This document shows positions 15,292-23,036 of a DNA stretch of 64,000 nucleotides, piece after piece. This DNA comes from Flavobacterium sp. DG2-3 (lineage in GTDB: Bacteria; Bacteroidota; Bacteroidia; Flavobacteriales; Flavobacteriaceae), in contig NZ_JAVAMB010000004.1 in the NCBI RefSeq assembly GCF_030730925.1, positions 124,001 through 188,000 on the forward strand, read 5' to 3'. The first letter of the stretch is position 1, and every line of letters starts with the position of its first letter. The translations under genes were made by a program, and so were the position numbers. Under the pieces are notes generated by a model. That model made no database searches, was not told where the DNA came from, and saw only the letters and a list, made by a program, of their open reading frames with translations.

Positions 15292-15595
15292 GATTATTTT
15301 CAAGTCGTTTTTGGTTTTCTTTTTCTAAAATTTCCTGAATCTTTTTCTGCTCCCATTTTTTATTATAAAAAGGCGGATATTCAAAAGCTTTTAACCCATG
15401 CAATACGATTGCCATTCCCCATCCCATTACAGACCATACCCACCAAAGATATTCTGGAGAAGTCATATAATTGACAACAATCACAATGGGATTGCATAAA
15501 ACGTACACGGTCAAATGCTCGTAAAATCCTCTTATTTCTTTTACTTTTTTCTGGGCATCATAATAACGCTCTGCTTCTGTGAAATCTTTTTCCAT
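15272..15595 (-). CDS. 2TM-domain membrane protein (copy a)
   Basis: The Met at 15595 makes a TAATG junction with the kinase stop, so it is preferred to the Met three codons upstream (15604). That gives 107 residues. The module runs AERYYDAQKKVKEIRGFYEHL, helix 1 (VYVLCNPIVIVVNYM), EYLWWVWSVMGWGMAIVLHG (helix 2), then NKKWEQKKIQEILEKENQK. It closely resembles the 2TM domain at the C-terminus of the kinase just upstream, as if the fused domain had been duplicated into separate genes. Confidence 0.85.
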   Translation of the reverse strand: MEKDFTEAERYYDAQKKVKEIRGFYEHLTVYVLCNPIVIVVNYMTSPEYLWWVWSVMGWGMAIVLHGLKAFEYPPFYNKKWEQKKIQEILEKENQKRLENNHGNKFE

Positions 15596-16932
15596 TATTT
15601 CCACGTTTTTTGTTTGTTGTCTTTTTCTAAAATCTCACGAATTTTTCTTTCTTCCCAATCTGAGCTGTAACCAAAAACCTTAAAAGCATGCATGGCAACT
15701 CCGAACCCCCAGCCTAAAGCAGAAAACCAAAACCATTGAAATTGTGGTGAAAATCTTAGATTGATAAAAATCAAAAACGGAATTACACAACAATATGAAA
15801 TTACATTTCCATAAAATCCCTTTAACTCTTCTACTCTTTTTTTGGCTCTATAATACGCTTTTGCCTCGTCTGTATATTCTGCACTCATTTCCATAACCGC
15901 AATTTGTTTGGTTAAAATCGGAATCCTAACGGTGAAATTCTTTTCATCTTCCTGAACTTTCACTTTCCTGTCGGTTATAATTCCGTATCGGTTTACAATA
16001 TTCTGCAGTCCGACACCTTGTCTGTCCTGCAAAACTTCTTTTTTCTGAAGATCATTCTGAATCGCCAGATAATCTCCATCAATAAAAATTCTAATATGAA
16101 GCGGTTTTTGTTCGCTTACCACATTGTGCTTTACGGTATTTTCTAGCAAAAGCTGTAAAGAAAGCGGCACCACTTTGGCTTCTGGATTGATGTTTTCTGT
16201 TGGCAATTCGTAAAACAAGCTATTTTCGAAACGCATTTTAAGCAAATTCATATAGGTTTTTGCAAATGACAATTCATCTTCAACCGAAACCAATTCTTTA
16301 TCTTTCTGTTCTAAAACATAGCGGTAAATTTTAGACAACGAAGTCGTAAAACGCTGTGCATTATCTGGATTTTCTTCAATTAAAGAACTAAGAACATTTA
16401 AACTGTTAAAAAGAAAATGCGGATCGATCTGGTTTTTTAAACTCTCAAATTTGGCATTTGCCGTTCCTGCGATAATCTTTTGCTGCGTGACTTTGTTTTC
16501 CTGATAGAGTTTATAAAAATTAAGTCCATGAAAAAATAGCAGCACAATAAAGGTCATAACTGCAGATTCTATATAATTTTCTGCCTTTTCATTTGCCAGA
16601 AAACCTATGATGGTCTTATTCTCGATTATTACACTTGTAAACAAACGCAATACTCCAATAATGATCATCGATATAAAAAATGAACTTACAAAACCTATTA
16701 CAATTCTCTTTATGGAATAGGGATTTGCCTTGAAAACTTTATCTAAAAACTCAAAAAGAACAACGTTTACGATATACAAAACCACACTGTAAAGCATGCA
16801 GTACAAGAAATAAATAGAAAGATTCTTATTGAAAACTGCAGTTCCTAAAGAAGCAAATCGAATTAGAAAAGAAAATAAAAATACTATTCCTCCAACTAAA
16901 CATGCTTTTAACAAATTGGGTTTTAATATCAT
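15595..16932 (-). CDS. LytS-like sensor histidine kinase fused to a C-terminal 2TM domain
   Basis: A protein of 445 residues. Four hydrophobic segments lie in residues 8-140. They are followed by the His_kinase motif KNQIDPHFLFNSLNVLSSL with H172, an N-box LLLENTVKHN at 261-270 and the G-rich RQGVGLQNIVNRYG. This is the compact LytS-type arrangement. Residues 350-445 form a 2TM module (YRAKKRVEELKGFYGNVISY, two helices, then DWEERKIREILEKDNKQ). An internal Met pair at the boundary could allow separate translation of that module. The gene is 19 nt after an exported-protein gene and overlaps the next 2TM gene. It most likely phosphorylates the LytTR regulator at 13442-14209. Confidence 0.9.
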   Translation of the reverse strand: MILKPNLLKACLVGGIVFLFSFLIRFASLGTAVFNKNLSIYFLYCMLYSVVLYIVNVVLFEFLDKVFKANPYSIKRIVIGFVSSFFISMIIIGVLRLFTSVIIENKTIIGFLANEKAENYIESAVMTFIVLLFFHGLNFYKLYQENKVTQQKIIAGTANAKFESLKNQIDPHFLFNSLNVLSSLIEENPDNAQRFTTSLSKIYRYVLEQKDKELVSVEDELSFAKTYMNLLKMRFENSLFYELPTENINPEAKVVPLSLQLLLENTVKHNVVSEQKPLHIRIFIDGDYLAIQNDLQKKEVLQDRQGVGLQNIVNRYGIITDRKVKVQEDEKNFTVRIPILTKQIAVMEMSAEYTDEAKAYYRAKKRVEELKGFYGNVISYCCVIPFLIFINLRFSPQFQWFWFSALGWGFGVAMHAFKVFGYSSDWEERKIREILEKDNKQKTWK

Positions 16933-16951
16933 GAGGCTTATAACGATTAAA

Positions 16952-17572
16952 TTATTTACAAGTTTTTTGAATTTCTAACGCTCTTTCTAATCCCCATTTT
17001 GGAGAATATGGCGTAGCTGGTTTAAAATTATTAAAAAGTTCGATAGATTTATCAACTTGCGCACATAAAGGTTTTGTGTCTACTCCCGTCCATTTTGCAC
17101 CGCCCAACTGATAATCTGCTTCACCAAAAACTGCTCTCGGATTTGTTGGGTCTAATGCTTTTGCTTTCGCGTAAGCTTCCATTACTTTACCAGAATATTT
17201 CATTCCGTTTGTCATCGGGTCTGCCACAACATATCCTGTGTAAATTAAAGCTTGTAAAACATACAATTCTGAATTGCTTTGATCTTTAATCATTTCAACA
17301 TCAACAGCATCTTGAGCTTTTGTCAATAGCAAGTCGATTTTTGTTTTATCTTTTTCAGTAAAAACGGCCAATGAATTTATTAAGCCTACATAATAATTTG
17401 GCAGGTAACTGTTTTTTTCGGCAGCCGCAATTCTTTCAAATAAAGCAGAAGCTTCAGTATTTTTTCCTTCTTTCCAAAGTCCGAAAGCTTTGTTCATTCC
17501 TTGTTCAAATTGTGTTTGTGCTGAACTTATTCCTACTATAAATAATGCGATTAAAGTGATGATTTTTTTCAT
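16952..17572 (-). CDS. Exported protein of unknown function, TPR-like
   Basis: A protein of 206 residues with a signal peptide (MKKIITLIALFIVGISSAQ). The mature part is alpha-helical with spacing reminiscent of TPR repeats (KAFGLWKEGKNTEASALFER, later AYAKAKALDPTNPRAVFGEA). No catalytic motif is seen, and I do not recognise a named family. It lies 48 nt after the DUF2141 gene and 19 nt before the sensor kinase, so it is likely part of the same transcript. A periplasmic input to the kinase is possible but unproven. Confidence 0.75.
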   Translation of the reverse strand: MKKIITLIALFIVGISSAQTQFEQGMNKAFGLWKEGKNTEASALFERIAAAEKNSYLPNYYVGLINSLAVFTEKDKTKIDLLLTKAQDAVDVEMIKDQSNSELYVLQALIYTGYVVADPMTNGMKYSGKVMEAYAKAKALDPTNPRAVFGEADYQLGGAKWTGVDTKPLCAQVDKSIELFNNFKPATPYSPKWGLERALEIQKTCK

Positions 17573-17620
17573 TTTATAAATAATTAAATGGTTGTTTTTA
17601 TATGGATTAGTTATTTGTTA

Positions 17621-18028
17621 TTAGAATGTAATTTCAATTCTTGAATCTTTACTTACAGTAAATTTAGCATCATTATACGAAGGAGGTCCCATAAATCCTT
17701 TTGCATTGTTTGAAGCTGCATATTCTTCAGACGGAATTCCCATTGCGTTTCTGTCAAGCTTTCCGTTGCTATTTTCATCATGATAAGTCGAAATGGCATA
17801 TACTCCCGCAGGAAGATTATCAAAAGTTACAACGGCCTTATTGTCTTTAATTTCAGAAGCAAGGCTTTTGTAAATTGTTTTAAGAAATGTCACTTCTGAA
17901 TTGTACAATCCTACTTTAACGTTTCCCGTATCATTTTTCAATCCTGAAACAGCAACAGTCAATTTCACATTCTGTGCAGACATTAAGTTGCAGATAAATA
18001 AAATAGTTATGGTAATAATTTTGGTCAT
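17621..18028 (-). CDS. DUF2141-family exported protein
   Basis: A protein of 135 residues with a signal peptide ending at LMSAQ. The mature part matches the DUF2141 pattern: VSGLKNDTGNVKVGLYNS, then FDNLPAGVYAISTYHDENSN and GKLDRNAMGIPSEEYAASNN, with a final GPPSYNDAKFTV. The family is a small beta-sandwich of unknown role, often found beside TonB-dependent receptors in Bacteroidota, as here. It sits 284 nt downstream of the receptor gene, with repeat text between them. Confidence 0.88.
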   Translation of the reverse strand: MTKIITITILFICNLMSAQNVKLTVAVSGLKNDTGNVKVGLYNSEVTFLKTIYKSLASEIKDNKAVVTFDNLPAGVYAISTYHDENSNGKLDRNAMGIPSEEYAASNNAKGFMGPPSYNDAKFTVSKDSRIEITF

Positions 18029-18090
18029 GATTTGTTTTTTTTAAGGTTCTTTTTTTAAGCTTCTAAGGTTCTGAGATGCTAAGGTTCTAA

Positions 18091-18305
18091 GCTTTGTTTC
18101 TTTGTCACTTTGTTTCTCAGTCTCTTTTAATTTACTCTTCAAAAGTATGCTGGTTTTTAGTCTTTTAAAACTAAATGATACTGAGTTGTTGATTTTGGTT
18201 ACTGAATTGTTTTTTTTGGAGTGACAAAGTTTCAAAGTAGCAAAGTGACAAAGTTTTTACCTGCTTTTTTAAAATCTTTGCCCCTCTGTCACTTTGCCCC
18301 TTTGC
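18091..18305. repeat. TTTGTCACTTTG-type repeats between receptor and DUF2141 genes
   Basis: Several short repeats occupy the gap. CTTTGTTTCTTTGTCACTTTG is at about 18092-18112, the reverse-orientation GTGACAAAGTTTCAAAGTAG and its continuation at 18219-18257, and CTTTGCCCCTCTGTCACTTTG at about 18276-18298. Related text is found at 8909-8943, 25784-25816 and 26246-26272. Opposed copies could pair into a long imperfect hairpin in the transcript between the two genes. Confidence 0.6.
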
Positions 18306-18312
18306 AACTTAT

Positions 18313-20478
18313 TTACAAATTCTTCAACTGATTCTCATTCTTATTCTGACTAATCGTCCAGAAGAAACCTACGAAGAAGAATCTGTCTGCTGTTGGCACT
18401 ACCGCTTGTCTTTGATATACTCCGCTTGGGTCTGGGGTTTTAGCATAATCGTAACCGAAAACGTTTTGCGTTCCTAAAAGATTTGAAACGGAGAAATAAA
18501 GGATTTTTTGCGTTGTTAATAAATACGCCCAGTTAAAACTCAAGCTATTGTACGATTTTGTTTTTCCATTCATAAACTGCGTCTGATTTGGATCGTTGTA
18601 CGGACGTCCTGTGCTGAAGCTGTTTGTAAAACCAATTTGCGATTTCCAGTCTGTGATAAAATATTTGGTTACGACAGATAAATTATGATTGGCAATAAAA
18701 CTTGGAGTTGCCATGTTTGGAAAATTCTTGTATTGTCTTTCTGAATCGATGTAAGAGTATGAGATCCAATATTCTAAGTTTTTGTATAAATTGCTGTCTC
18801 TCCAAAAAATATCCAATCCTTTTGCGTAACCCGATCCGTTATTATTAAAAACCGAATTGTATTGAATATCTCTCGTATCGTATTGAACTAAATTGCTGTA
18901 ATCTTTGTAATAAGCCTCAGCTCTCAGCGTCTGACCAGGTCTTGTAAAGGTGTAATTTAAAATATAATGCTGTGCTTTTTCGCTTTCAAACTGATGGTAT
19001 TTCGAATATTTAATATAATCTACAACAGGCGTTTGCGAAAAATCTCCGTAAGCAAAAGAGAACTGGCTCGTTTTTGAAACTTTATATCCTAATGAAGCTC
19101 TTGGCGCAATATTGTTTTCGTTTAGCAAACTATTATTCGAAAATCTCAAACCTACTTTTAAAGCTAAGTTTTTAGAAAATGAAACATCTCCTTCTGTGTA
19201 CGCTGCAAAAATGTTAGAATTATAACCATTTGTTACATCAAGCGAAATATTATCAGCTACATTTTCATTGTATTTTGTAATGAAATAATCTGTTCCGGCA
19301 GACAATCTGAAATAGTTTGAAAACTTCTTGCTCAACTTCAATTTCAATTGAGCCGCATTTTCTTGAGCATCGATTCCAGTAATATCATATTTCAATTTGT
19401 TTTTGCTGTAACCGTAACTCACTCCAGAAGTCAACGTCCAACCTGTTCCGAAACTTCCTTTATAAGATGAATTCAAATAGAAGTTATTATTGTTCATGTC
19501 AGTGCGAATCGGGTTTTCGAAGTTGATGTTTTTCTGATTTAAATCGAATTTTTCAGAATCGAATGAAGCATACAATTTAAAAACTCCATTTGTGAATTTA
19601 TATCTGTAAACCGTTTCACCTCCAAGCGATTGATACGGATTATTCCAATCTACGTTTTGTGGAATCACCGCTTGGTACGGCGCCAGATTGATGTAAGCCA
19701 TATTTACGCTCAAAGTGCTTTTTTTGAATTTCTGCGTATTTCCTAAACTCAAACCAACGGTCATTAATCCGATATCTGTTTTTTCGTGATCTTCATCATC
19801 ATTCGTATTCAAAAGCAAAACACTCGATAAAGCTTCACCATACTCTGCAGAATAACCTCCTGTAGAAAATGCGATTCCGCTAAACAAGAAAGGAGAAAAA
19901 CGGCTTCTAGTTGGCAAATTATTCGTTGTTGCTCCGTAAGGCTGTGCTACGCGAATTCCGTCCACAAAAGTTTGCGTTTCGCTCGCCTCTCCTCCACGTA
20001 CAAACAAACGTCCGTCTTCGCCAACACTCTGCGTTCCTGGCAAAGTTTGCAATGCCGCCACAATATTTCCAGCAGAACCTGCTGTGGTTACAATATCTAA
20101 AGGTTTTAAAACCGAAACTCTTGCCTTGTCTCCAGATTCTAAAGTTCCAGCCGTGATTACAACTGCATCCAACGCGTTTACATTTTCTCTCAGTTTTACT
20201 GTTTGATCTTTATAATTGGCAACATCAATTTCTTGTTTGTAAGTTTCGAAAAGTAAAAAACTAACCACTAAAAATTTGTTTCCTGTTTCTGTAGTTTCAA
20301 AAGAAAAATCTCCAGTTTCAGAACTTGTTGCTCCGTCGTAAGTTCCGTCAATATATATGTTTGCACCCGCAACTGGTTTTCCTTTTTGATCTACGACTTT
20401 TCCTGAAATAGTGTTCTGAGCAAAAATTAATGCCGTAAAAAATAAAAAACTAAGGGTAAAAAATAATTTGGTTTTCAT
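18313..20478 (-). CDS. TonB-dependent outer-membrane receptor
   Basis: The start is at the Met at 20478, which opens a signal peptide (MKTKLFFTLSFLFFTALIFA) and follows a -7 box at 20501-20508. The longer frame to 20514 would include that box. The product has about 721 residues. A carboxypeptidase-regulatory-like domain (about 25-105, NTISGKVVDQKGKPVAGANI) precedes a plug with LPGTQSVGEDGRLFVRGGE, then a 22-strand-type barrel ending in FFFVGFFWTISQNKN. It lacks SusC-type length and a SusD partner, so it probably imports a small ligand such as a siderophore, cofactor or metal complex. The ligand is not evident. Confidence 0.92.
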   Translation of the reverse strand: MKTKLFFTLSFLFFTALIFAQNTISGKVVDQKGKPVAGANIYIDGTYDGATSSETGDFSFETTETGNKFLVVSFLLFETYKQEIDVANYKDQTVKLRENVNALDAVVITAGTLESGDKARVSVLKPLDIVTTAGSAGNIVAALQTLPGTQSVGEDGRLFVRGGEASETQTFVDGIRVAQPYGATTNNLPTRSRFSPFLFSGIAFSTGGYSAEYGEALSSVLLLNTNDDEDHEKTDIGLMTVGLSLGNTQKFKKSTLSVNMAYINLAPYQAVIPQNVDWNNPYQSLGGETVYRYKFTNGVFKLYASFDSEKFDLNQKNINFENPIRTDMNNNNFYLNSSYKGSFGTGWTLTSGVSYGYSKNKLKYDITGIDAQENAAQLKLKLSKKFSNYFRLSAGTDYFITKYNENVADNISLDVTNGYNSNIFAAYTEGDVSFSKNLALKVGLRFSNNSLLNENNIAPRASLGYKVSKTSQFSFAYGDFSQTPVVDYIKYSKYHQFESEKAQHYILNYTFTRPGQTLRAEAYYKDYSNLVQYDTRDIQYNSVFNNNGSGYAKGLDIFWRDSNLYKNLEYWISYSYIDSERQYKNFPNMATPSFIANHNLSVVTKYFITDWKSQIGFTNSFSTGRPYNDPNQTQFMNGKTKSYNSLSFNWAYLLTTQKILYFSVSNLLGTQNVFGYDYAKTPDPSGVYQRQAVVPTADRFFFVGFFWTISQNKNENQLKNL

Positions 20479-20500
20479 GTCATCTTTGGTTTTGATGAAG

Positions 20501-20508
20501 CAAATGTA
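20501..20508 (-). promoter_or_regulatory. -7 box TACATTTG of the receptor gene
   Basis: Reverse-strand TACATTTG fits TAnnTTTG. It lies 22 nt before the preferred receptor start at 20478 and probably drives the receptor and perhaps the genes after it. Confidence 0.65.
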
Positions 20509-20618
20509 TTTCAACCATAAACGTTAAAAAATATATAATAACCCAATTGTAGAATTTCGAGGATGAGTTGTAAATGACTAATTTGTATCTTAGCTTGGAA
20601 TTCCAAAATCATCATTTT

Positions 20619-21077
20619 ATGTCAGAAAGTAAAAGAATCTCAAATTTATATCAATCCATCTATAACGGAAATCCTTGGCTAGAAGTTAATTTAGCCGATA
20701 CCTTAAAAAATGTTACTGCAGAACAAGCTTACAAAAAAGCCAATCCGAATCTTAATACGATTTGGGAAATTGTGAATCATTTGATACAATGGAGAAGAAA
20801 TATTCTAGAGCGCATGCAAGGCGAAGTGATTATTACGCCAGACCATAATTATTTTGTTCCTGTTCTGGATCCTTCAGAAGTAGCTTGGGAACAATCTCTT
20901 CAGACTTTAGCAAAATCCCAAGATTCTTGGACTGCTTTTTTCGAAAATTTTAATGATGAAGATTTAGCTAAAATCTACGTTAATAATGGTCATACGTATT
21001 ACGAACATATTCATGGAATTATTCAGCATGATGTGTATCATTTAGGGCAGATTGTTATTTTGAAGAAACTGGTTTAG
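20619..21077 (+). CDS. DinB-family protein
   Basis: The frame opens at 20574, but the Met at 20619 (MSESKRISNLYQ) is the likely start because a -7-like TATCTTAG lies at 20586-20593. The product has about 152 residues and is a four-helix bundle of the DinB/YfiT metal-binding superfamily. Candidate metal ligands are the histidine in WEIVNHLIQWRRN and the two in IQHDVYHLGQIVILKK. Members include thiol transferases and stress-induced proteins, and the reaction here is unknown. It stands alone, divergent from the receptor gene. Confidence 0.85.
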   Translation: MSESKRISNLYQSIYNGNPWLEVNLADTLKNVTAEQAYKKANPNLNTIWEIVNHLIQWRRNILERMQGEVIITPDHNYFVPVLDPSEVAWEQSLQTLAKSQDSWTAFFENFNDEDLAKIYVNNGHTYYEHIHGIIQHDVYHLGQIVILKKLV

Positions 21078-21085
21078 TTCAATTG

Positions 21086-21217
21086 AAACACATAGAAACA
21101 TAGATTTTTTATTTCTCAGAAAAGAATATTTAAAAATCTAGATTTTACACATAGTCTATGTGAATGTATGGAAATGAAATGCCTTTACTACGCTTTTAAA
21201 CTATGTTTCTATGTGTT
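21086..21217. repeat. Inverted repeat with ACACATAGAAACATAG arms
   Basis: AACACATAGAAACATAG-type text at 21086-21103 and its complement CTATGTTTCTATGTGTT at 21201-21217 bracket about 100 bp without a gene. The same CTATGTTTCTATGTGTTT text occurs at about 31898-31914, and a shorter piece at 31845-31853. It is a dispersed repeat, here in the 5' flank of the YCII-like gene. Confidence 0.65.
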
Positions 21218-21237
21218 AAAAATAAAAAAACATTTAT

Positions 21238-21696
21238 ATGAAAACCTCACTTTTTATTCTAGCATTTCTATTTTTCAGTACAATTGGTTTTTCACAAGAA
21301 ACTGAAGTAAAATACGATGAAGCCTTAGCCAAATCTCTCCATGCCGACGAATACGGAATGAAGAAATATGTTTTTTGTCTTTTAAAATCTGGAAGCAATA
21401 CAACGGCTTCTAAAGAAGAAACCAAAAAACTTTTTGAAGGCCACATGGCGAATATTAATAAATTGGCTAAAGAAGGAAAGCTAGTTGTTGCTGGGCCTTT
21501 TATGAAAAACGATAGAAATTATCGCGGCATTTATGTTTTTAATGTAGAAACTGTAGAAGAAGCCAAAGCGCTTGTTGCTACCGATCCCGCCATAAAAGCC
21601 AATCTGCTCGAAGCCGAATTAACGCCTTGGTATTGCACCGCAGCACTACAGGAAACTGTAAAAATTCATGACAAAATTGCCAAGACGAAAATGTAA
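21238..21696 (+). CDS. Exported YCII-related protein
   Basis: A protein of 152 residues with a signal peptide (MKTSLFILAFLFFSTIGFSQ). The mature part has the YCII ferredoxin-like fold: MKKYVFCLLKSGSN, a helical FEGHMANINKLAKEGKLVVA and GPFMKNDRNYRGIYVF, then VATDPAIKANLLEAELTPWY. YCII proteins are usually cytosolic and poorly characterised, so a signal peptide is notable. The acetyltransferase gene follows after 3 nt, suggesting co-transcription although the predicted compartments differ. Confidence 0.85.
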   Translation: MKTSLFILAFLFFSTIGFSQETEVKYDEALAKSLHADEYGMKKYVFCLLKSGSNTTASKEETKKLFEGHMANINKLAKEGKLVVAGPFMKNDRNYRGIYVFNVETVEEAKALVATDPAIKANLLEAELTPWYCTAALQETVKIHDKIAKTKM

Positions 21697-21699
21697 AAT

Positions 21700-22275
21700 A
21701 TGAAATCAGAAAAAGAAAAAATGATCTCTGGCGAATATTATAATGCCTTTGATCCAGAATTAGTTAAAGGACGTCGTGCTGCAAAAAATCTTTTGCACAA
21801 TTTAAACGTAAAAGAATATCGAGTTACCAAAAAAGCAAAAGAAATCCTGAAAGAACTGATTCCCAATACTGGAGCTGGTTTTTATATTGAACCGCCGTTT
21901 CATTGTGATTACGGCTATAATATTTTTGCTGGTGACAACGTTTATTTTAATGTGAATTGTGTCGTTTTGGATTGTGCCCCTGTACATATTGGCTCCAATG
22001 TTTTCATAGCGCCAAATGTTCAAATTTATACCGCACACCATCCGCTTGACGCTGAATTGAGAAGAACTTTAGAAAATGCTTATCCCATTACCATTGGTGA
22101 CGACACTTGGATTGGCGGAAATTCGGTGATCTGCCCTGGAGTTACCATCGGAAAAGGCTGTGTTATCGGAGCCGGATCTGTTGTGACAAAAGATATCCCA
22201 GACAATTCGCTTGCCGTTGGAAATCCGGCAAAAGTTATTCGAAAATTAAATCAAGAATCTGAATCAAAAAAATAA
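21700..22275 (+). CDS. Maltose O-acetyltransferase-type sugar acetyltransferase
   Basis: Left-handed beta-helix acetyltransferase of 191 residues that transfers acetyl from acetyl-CoA to a sugar hydroxyl in the cytosol. The N-terminal part MISGEYYNAFDPELVKGR is the maltose/galactoside acetyltransferase cap. Catalytic H113 is in IYTAHHPLDAE. Hexapeptide repeats follow (IGDDTWIGGNSVICPGVTIG), ending VGNPAKVIRKL. The physiological sugar is unknown. The stop overlaps the ATG of the VOC gene by one base. Confidence 0.92.
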   Translation: MKSEKEKMISGEYYNAFDPELVKGRRAAKNLLHNLNVKEYRVTKKAKEILKELIPNTGAGFYIEPPFHCDYGYNIFAGDNVYFNVNCVVLDCAPVHIGSNVFIAPNVQIYTAHHPLDAELRRTLENAYPITIGDDTWIGGNSVICPGVTIGKGCVIGAGSVVTKDIPDNSLAVGNPAKVIRKLNQESESKK

Positions 22276-22664
22276 TGCTTACCCTCAATAAAGTCCACCA
22301 TATTGCCATTTTATGTTCTGATTACGAAAAATCGAAATATTTCTATACCCAGATTTTAGGTTTAACCATAATTAGAGAAATTTACCGAGAAGAACGCCAA
22401 TCTTACAAATTAGATTTGGCTTTAAATGGCACTTATGTAGTCGAATTATTCTCATTTCCTAATCCACCGCAAAGACCTTCAAGGCCTGAAGCTGTTGGAC
22501 TTCGTCACTTGGCTTTTGAAGTAATTAATTTAGAAGAAACAATTGCTTTTTTAGATTCAAATAATATAGAATCTGAACCTATTAGAATTGATGAAACCAC
22601 TGAAAAACGTTTCACTTTTATCTCCGATCCAGATTTACTGCCGATTGAGTTTTATGAGCGTTAA
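22275..22664 (+). CDS. VOC-superfamily (glyoxalase-like) protein
   Basis: A protein of 129 residues with the paired beta-alpha-beta-beta-beta modules of the vicinal oxygen chelate fold. It has VHHIAILCSDYEKSKYFYTQ, then YVVELFSFPNPPQRPSRPEA, LRHLAFEV and LLPIEFYE. The metal ligands expected for glyoxalase-like members (H9, the E in VELF, the H in LRHLAF and the E in PIEFYE) are all present. The whole pattern is close to the YaeR/GloA2 group, whose substrate is not settled. It is translationally coupled to the acetyltransferase gene by TAATG. Confidence 0.9.
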   Translation: MLTLNKVHHIAILCSDYEKSKYFYTQILGLTIIREIYREERQSYKLDLALNGTYVVELFSFPNPPQRPSRPEAVGLRHLAFEVINLEETIAFLDSNNIESEPIRIDETTEKRFTFISDPDLLPIEFYER

Positions 22665-22740
22665 GATTTTTAGCCACTAAGGCGCAAAGGCACTAAGTTT
22701 TTTTGTCCATCTCTAAAAATAATTATTAAAATAAATTGCG

Positions 22741-22756
22741 TCCAGCTTTAGCTGGA
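22741..22756. repeat. Hairpin TCCAGCTTTAGCTGGA
   Basis: A perfect short hairpin followed by TGAATAAATTC, downstream of the VOC gene. It is one of three AGCTTTAG/CTAAAGC-type hairpins between 22741 and 22858. Confidence 0.6.
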
Positions 22757-22781
22757 TGAATAAATTCTAATCTCTTAGAAG

Positions 22782-22822
22782 GGCTTTAGCCAAATATCAT
22801 TTATTTGGCTAAAGCCTTTTTT
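22782..22822 (+). terminator. Probable terminator after the YCII-MAT-VOC genes
   Basis: GGCTTTAGCCAAATA and TATTTGGCTAAAGCC are exact complements separated by 5 nt and followed by TTTTTT. It shares sequence with the neighbouring repeat hairpins, so it may be a repeat that serves as a terminator. Confidence 0.7.
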
Positions 22823-22838
22823 ACTTATCTTATGTTAA

Positions 22839-22858
22839 CCTCTAGCTAAAGCTAGAGG
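22839..22858. repeat. Hairpin CCTCTAGCTAAAGCTAGAGG
   Basis: Perfect 20-bp hairpin without a U-tract, related to the hairpins at 22741 and 22782 by the GCTAAAGC core. Confidence 0.6.
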
Positions 22859-22987
22859 CAATTCAAATAAAAAACTTCGAGCCTTAGCGACTTCGTGGCA
22901 ATACCATAAAGAGAAAGAATTTTCTTGTTTATATCGATTTTAACACACTAAAATCAATATTTTCTAGAAAAAACCGAATTTGCTTCT

Positions 22988-22995
22988 TAATTTTG
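22988..22995 (+). promoter_or_regulatory. -7 box TAATTTTG of the ClC gene
   Basis: Exact TAnnTTTG match 41 nt before the preferred ClC start at 23037. It lies inside the longer open frame that begins at a TTG (22980), which argues for the downstream ATG. Confidence 0.65.
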
Positions 22996-23036
22996 TAACC
23001 CGCATAAAAAAAGTGCGGACAGCAAACTTACTTCTG

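Noticed and set aside
14250..15595. Small 2TM genes as fragments of a frameshifted larger gene
   Set aside because: Each has its own start, a complete module and a complete tail, and the copies align with one another rather than continuing one another.
18041..18235. A 64-residue open frame between the receptor and DUF2141 genes
   Set aside because: It is made largely of repeat text, has no family similarity and lacks a promoter.
22980..23036. TTG start giving a longer ClC protein
   Set aside because: The TAATTTTG box at 22988-22995 lies inside the extension, and the ATG at 23037 fits the family better.
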